Origin: Sinorhizobium meliloti
GTDB taxonomy: Bacteria > Pseudomonadota > Alphaproteobacteria > Rhizobiales > Rhizobiaceae
Length of the DNA: 64,000 nucleotides
Assembly: GCF_035610345.1 (NCBI RefSeq)
Contig: NZ_CP141212.1
Coordinates: 2,769,001-2,833,000, forward strand
Direction of reading: 5' to 3'
In this document: positions 62,221 to 64,000 of the stretch, piece after piece
How positions within the stretch are numbered: the stretch's first letter is position 1
Layout: each line of letters opens with the position of its first letter
Translations under genes and position numbers: made by a program
The notes under the pieces: generated by a model
The model's input: the letters and a program-made list of their open reading frames with translations, nothing else
Database searches by the model: none
What the model was told of the DNA's origin: nothing

Positions 62221-64000
62221 TCAGTTTGTGCTGAACTTCTTCACTTCCATGAAGTTGACCGCGCTGCCGCTGAAGCGCGCCGTATCGACCGCTCCGCTAT
62301 TGCTGGTGAAGCCGGCCGCATAAACGGTCGTCGGCGCGACGCGGAGCGACTTGCTGACGAAGCGTGGGGCCTTGACCGGCTTCGACAGGGTAGCCACACG
62401 GCCCGCCGAAAGTGCCCACTCGGAAATGATCTTCTGCGTCAGTTTCGGTTCCGTGCGCACGGAAGACCGGCTCTTCGCCTGGGCATCCTGCCTCTTGGGA
62501 CGGGCGCCCTTCGAGGGAGCATCGGCCTCCGTGTCGAAGACGCTGTCGAAGATCGCCTCACGTGAAGCGGAACCCGACTGCGGCGCATAGGCCGCGACCT
62601 CGATCGCCGGAGAAAATGCAGGCGCCCGATCCTCGCTGGTCGGCGCTGCGAGGGCAACGCGCGTACCGGCGGCACTCGGCGGCTGCGCCGCGGAAGCGAG
62701 CGCAGGCCCATCCGCAGAAGCGGGAATAGTGACCTCGGCGTGAGCCACCGCCGCGAGCGCCTCTTCGCCGGCCGGACGCATTCCCGGCACCGGCACGAAG
62801 CCGAACTCCTGCGCCTGGCTGTCGGCGGAGGCGACGAGCGTCTCGTTGGCGATCAAGGCGTTCATGTCGCGACGGTCGAGCATTTGCGGAACCGGAACCT
62901 TGAGGGTGCTCAGGTCCGCGAATTCCGAAGGCACGGCCGCCGTCTGCGGCATGGCAGCTGCCAGCGCCTCCTGGGCACTGTTCTTTTCCGGCGCGACGAG
63001 TGCAACCGCTACGCCGCCGTCAGCCGGAGTTTCCTTGAATGCCGGTCGCACGGCCGGCACCGGTGCGTTGATATCCTGCTGCCCGGCAGGCGCCGCAGTG
63101 GAACCTGCAACACCGGGAAGAGCATCCTGGGCCGCCGGCGCCGATGCGGTCTGAACCTTGGCCGGAGCTTCCTCTTCGGCGCCGCCGGCAGCAATTGCCG
63201 CGGGTTCTTCATCCTCGTCGCCGCCTCCGCCGAAGAGCGCGGCGAAGAGGTTGCGGCGCTTGCCGGTATCGCCCGGCCCCTTGGCGCCGCCGCCTGCGAC
63301 CTGGATCGCCGATGCGCCGACGCGGCGCTTGTAATCGGCCACCGCCTGCTCATAGCCCGGCAGCGGCCTTCCGTCGGAGGGAATATGCATGGTCTTGCCG
63401 TCCGGGAAGAGCCGCGCGAGCTCGTTGCGCGTCATGCGCGGCCATGCGCGTACCCCGCCGACGTCCATATGGACGAAGGGCGAACCGGAAGTCGGGTAAT
63501 AGCCGACGCCGCCGACCTGGAACTTCATGCCGATCTCGCGCAGCGCCTTGAGCTTCACGTCCGGTATATAGAAGTCCATCGCCTTGCCGAGCATGTGCTG
63601 GCTCTTCTTCGCCACGCCCTTCGACCGCGACCTCAGCATGCCGTTCGTGGCCGGCGAGCGATAGGCGGAAACGACGTGGATATAGTCGCGCGAACCGCTC
63701 TTCTGGTAGACTTCCCAGACGAGATCGAGCAGGCGCGGATCCATTTTGGTCGGCTCGTTCCGCCGCCAGTCGCGCAGGAAACGATTGATCTGCTGCAAAC
63801 CCTTCTGATCGTAGCGACCGTTGCGCTTGAAGGTGATCTGCGCCTTTTCCTTGGTATGGATGAAATAGAGCTTGAGGGTGCGTGTCTGGCCGGCGGCCTC
63901 GACCGGAGGCGCCATCCCGGGTGTGACGAGGGAGCAAACCAGCGCGATGGACGCCAGGACCTGGGGCGCCTTTCGAGCGACCGCCGAGCAGAGTCTGCGC
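62221..64000 (-). CDS. DUF882 peptidase-M15-like protein, 5' end outside the window
   Basis: A periplasmic protein with a DUF882 (murein endopeptidase K/peptidase M15-like) domain and a long low-complexity tail. The frame stays open past the ATG at 63915 to the window edge and reads ARKAPQVLASIALVCSLV before it, a signal peptide, so the true start is beyond 64000. The domain (LKLYFIHTKEKAQITFKRNG, VVSAYRSPATN, KKSQHMLGKAMDFYI, PFVHMDVGGVRAWPRM) keeps the zinc residues (SxHxxGxAxD and HxD). About 350 residues after the domain are Ala/Pro/Glu-rich, unusual for the family. Confidence 0.86.
   Translation of the reverse strand, partial: RRLCSAVARKAPQVLASIALVCSLVTPGMAPPVEAAGQTRTLKLYFIHTKEKAQITFKRNGRYDQKGLQQINRFLRDWRRNEPTKMDPRLLDLVWEVYQKSGSRDYIHVVSAYRSPATNGMLRSRSKGVAKKSQHMLGKAMDFYIPDVKLKALREIGMKFQVGGVGYYPTSGSPFVHMDVGGVRAWPRMTRNELARLFPDGKTMHIPSDGRPLPGYEQAVADYKRRVGASAIQVAGGGAKGPGDTGKRRNLFAALFGGGGDEDEEPAAIAAGGAEEEAPAKVQTASAPAAQDALPGVAGSTAAPAGQQDINAPVPAVRPAFKETPADGGVAVALVAPEKNSAQEALAAAMPQTAAVPSEFADLSTLKVPVPQMLDRRDMNALIANETLVASADSQAQEFGFVPVPGMRPAGEEALAAVAHAEVTIPASADGPALASAAQPPSAAGTRVALAAPTSEDRAPAFSPAIEVAAYAPQSGSASREAIFDSVFDTEADAPSKGARPKRQDAQAKSRSSVRTEPKLTQKIISEWALSAGRVATLSKPVKAPRFVSKSLRVAPTTVYAAGFTSNSGAVDTARFSGSAVNFMEVKKFSTN

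Noticed and set aside
1..64000. CRISPR array, prophage, insertion sequence, tRNA or rRNA
   Set aside because: No regularly spaced direct repeats, transposase or integrase, phage structural genes, or RNA gene folds were seen on reading both strands.

Overview
The window is a GC-rich, densely coded chromosomal segment from an alphaproteobacterium of the Rhizobiales. Gene content and order match the chromosome of a Sinorhizobium (Ensifer) species close to S. meliloti. The diagnostic parts are the tolQRAB-pal-cpoB cluster next to tilS-ftsH-glmM, the sulfolipid genes sqdBDC, a LigD-type ligase, tkt-gap-pgk-fbaB, and rhizobial families such as DUF465, DUF1192, DUF1465, DUF2312 and DUF882. The assignment comes from recognising the proteins and the synteny; no search was run. 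I see no prophage, insertion sequence, CRISPR array, rRNA or tRNA.

Layout. 1-4.7 kb: an Omp25-type outer membrane protein, glmM and ftsH, all on the minus strand. 4.7-11.8 kb: tilS and the Tol-Pal envelope machine (tolQ, tolR, tolA, tolB, pal, cpoB). 12-23.6 kb: an ancestral yebC-ruvC-ruvA-ruvB-ybgC-tol cluster broken by opposite-strand insertions (a luciferase-like oxidoreductase, sqdBDC and ligD) and by a Tat-exported metallophosphoesterase. 23.7-29.1 kb: an MBL-fold hydrolase and a two-gene RND efflux system. 29.5-33.4 kb: a YmdB-type phosphoesterase, 5-formyl-THF cyclo-ligase, a LysR regulator with a divergent microprotein, and zapA with a DUF4164 gene. The zapA/5-FCL neighbourhood is where 6S RNA usually lies. 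33.7-40 kb: central carbon metabolism (tkt, gap, a glycolipid-binding-family gene, pgk, fbaB). 40-46.3 kb: a PhzF-like enzyme, a class III cyclase with TPRs, a 51-residue membrane peptide missed by length filters, an MFS carrier, DUF1192, DUF1465 and rpmE. 46.5-55 kb: an ABC exporter, a MotA/TolQ-like plus OmpA-like pair, an inositol monophosphatase, a Sel1-repeat protein, a ThiE-like protein, a TauE-like permease and an ArsR-like regulator. 55-64 kb: two divergent DUF465 genes, purE-purK, rpmJ, a TPR protein, pyk, DUF1036, N-formylglutamate amidohydrolase, DUF1244, a GapR homologue and a DUF882 protein that runs off the window end.

Most of the window is housekeeping. The less ordinary signals are in the non-coding DNA. 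There are three perfect CtrA-type sites (TTAA-N7-TTAA): one upstream of the outer membrane protein and two flanking a structured candidate small RNA just upstream of the DUF1465 gene. There is a 43-nt hairpin that can pair along its whole length, several copies of an interspersed palindromic repeat (one of which supplies the last codons of sqdC), and a candidate 6S RNA locus downstream of zapA. I found no new multi-gene system. The best uncharacterised protein module is the proton-channel-like/OmpA-like pair at 48.4-50.5 kb.
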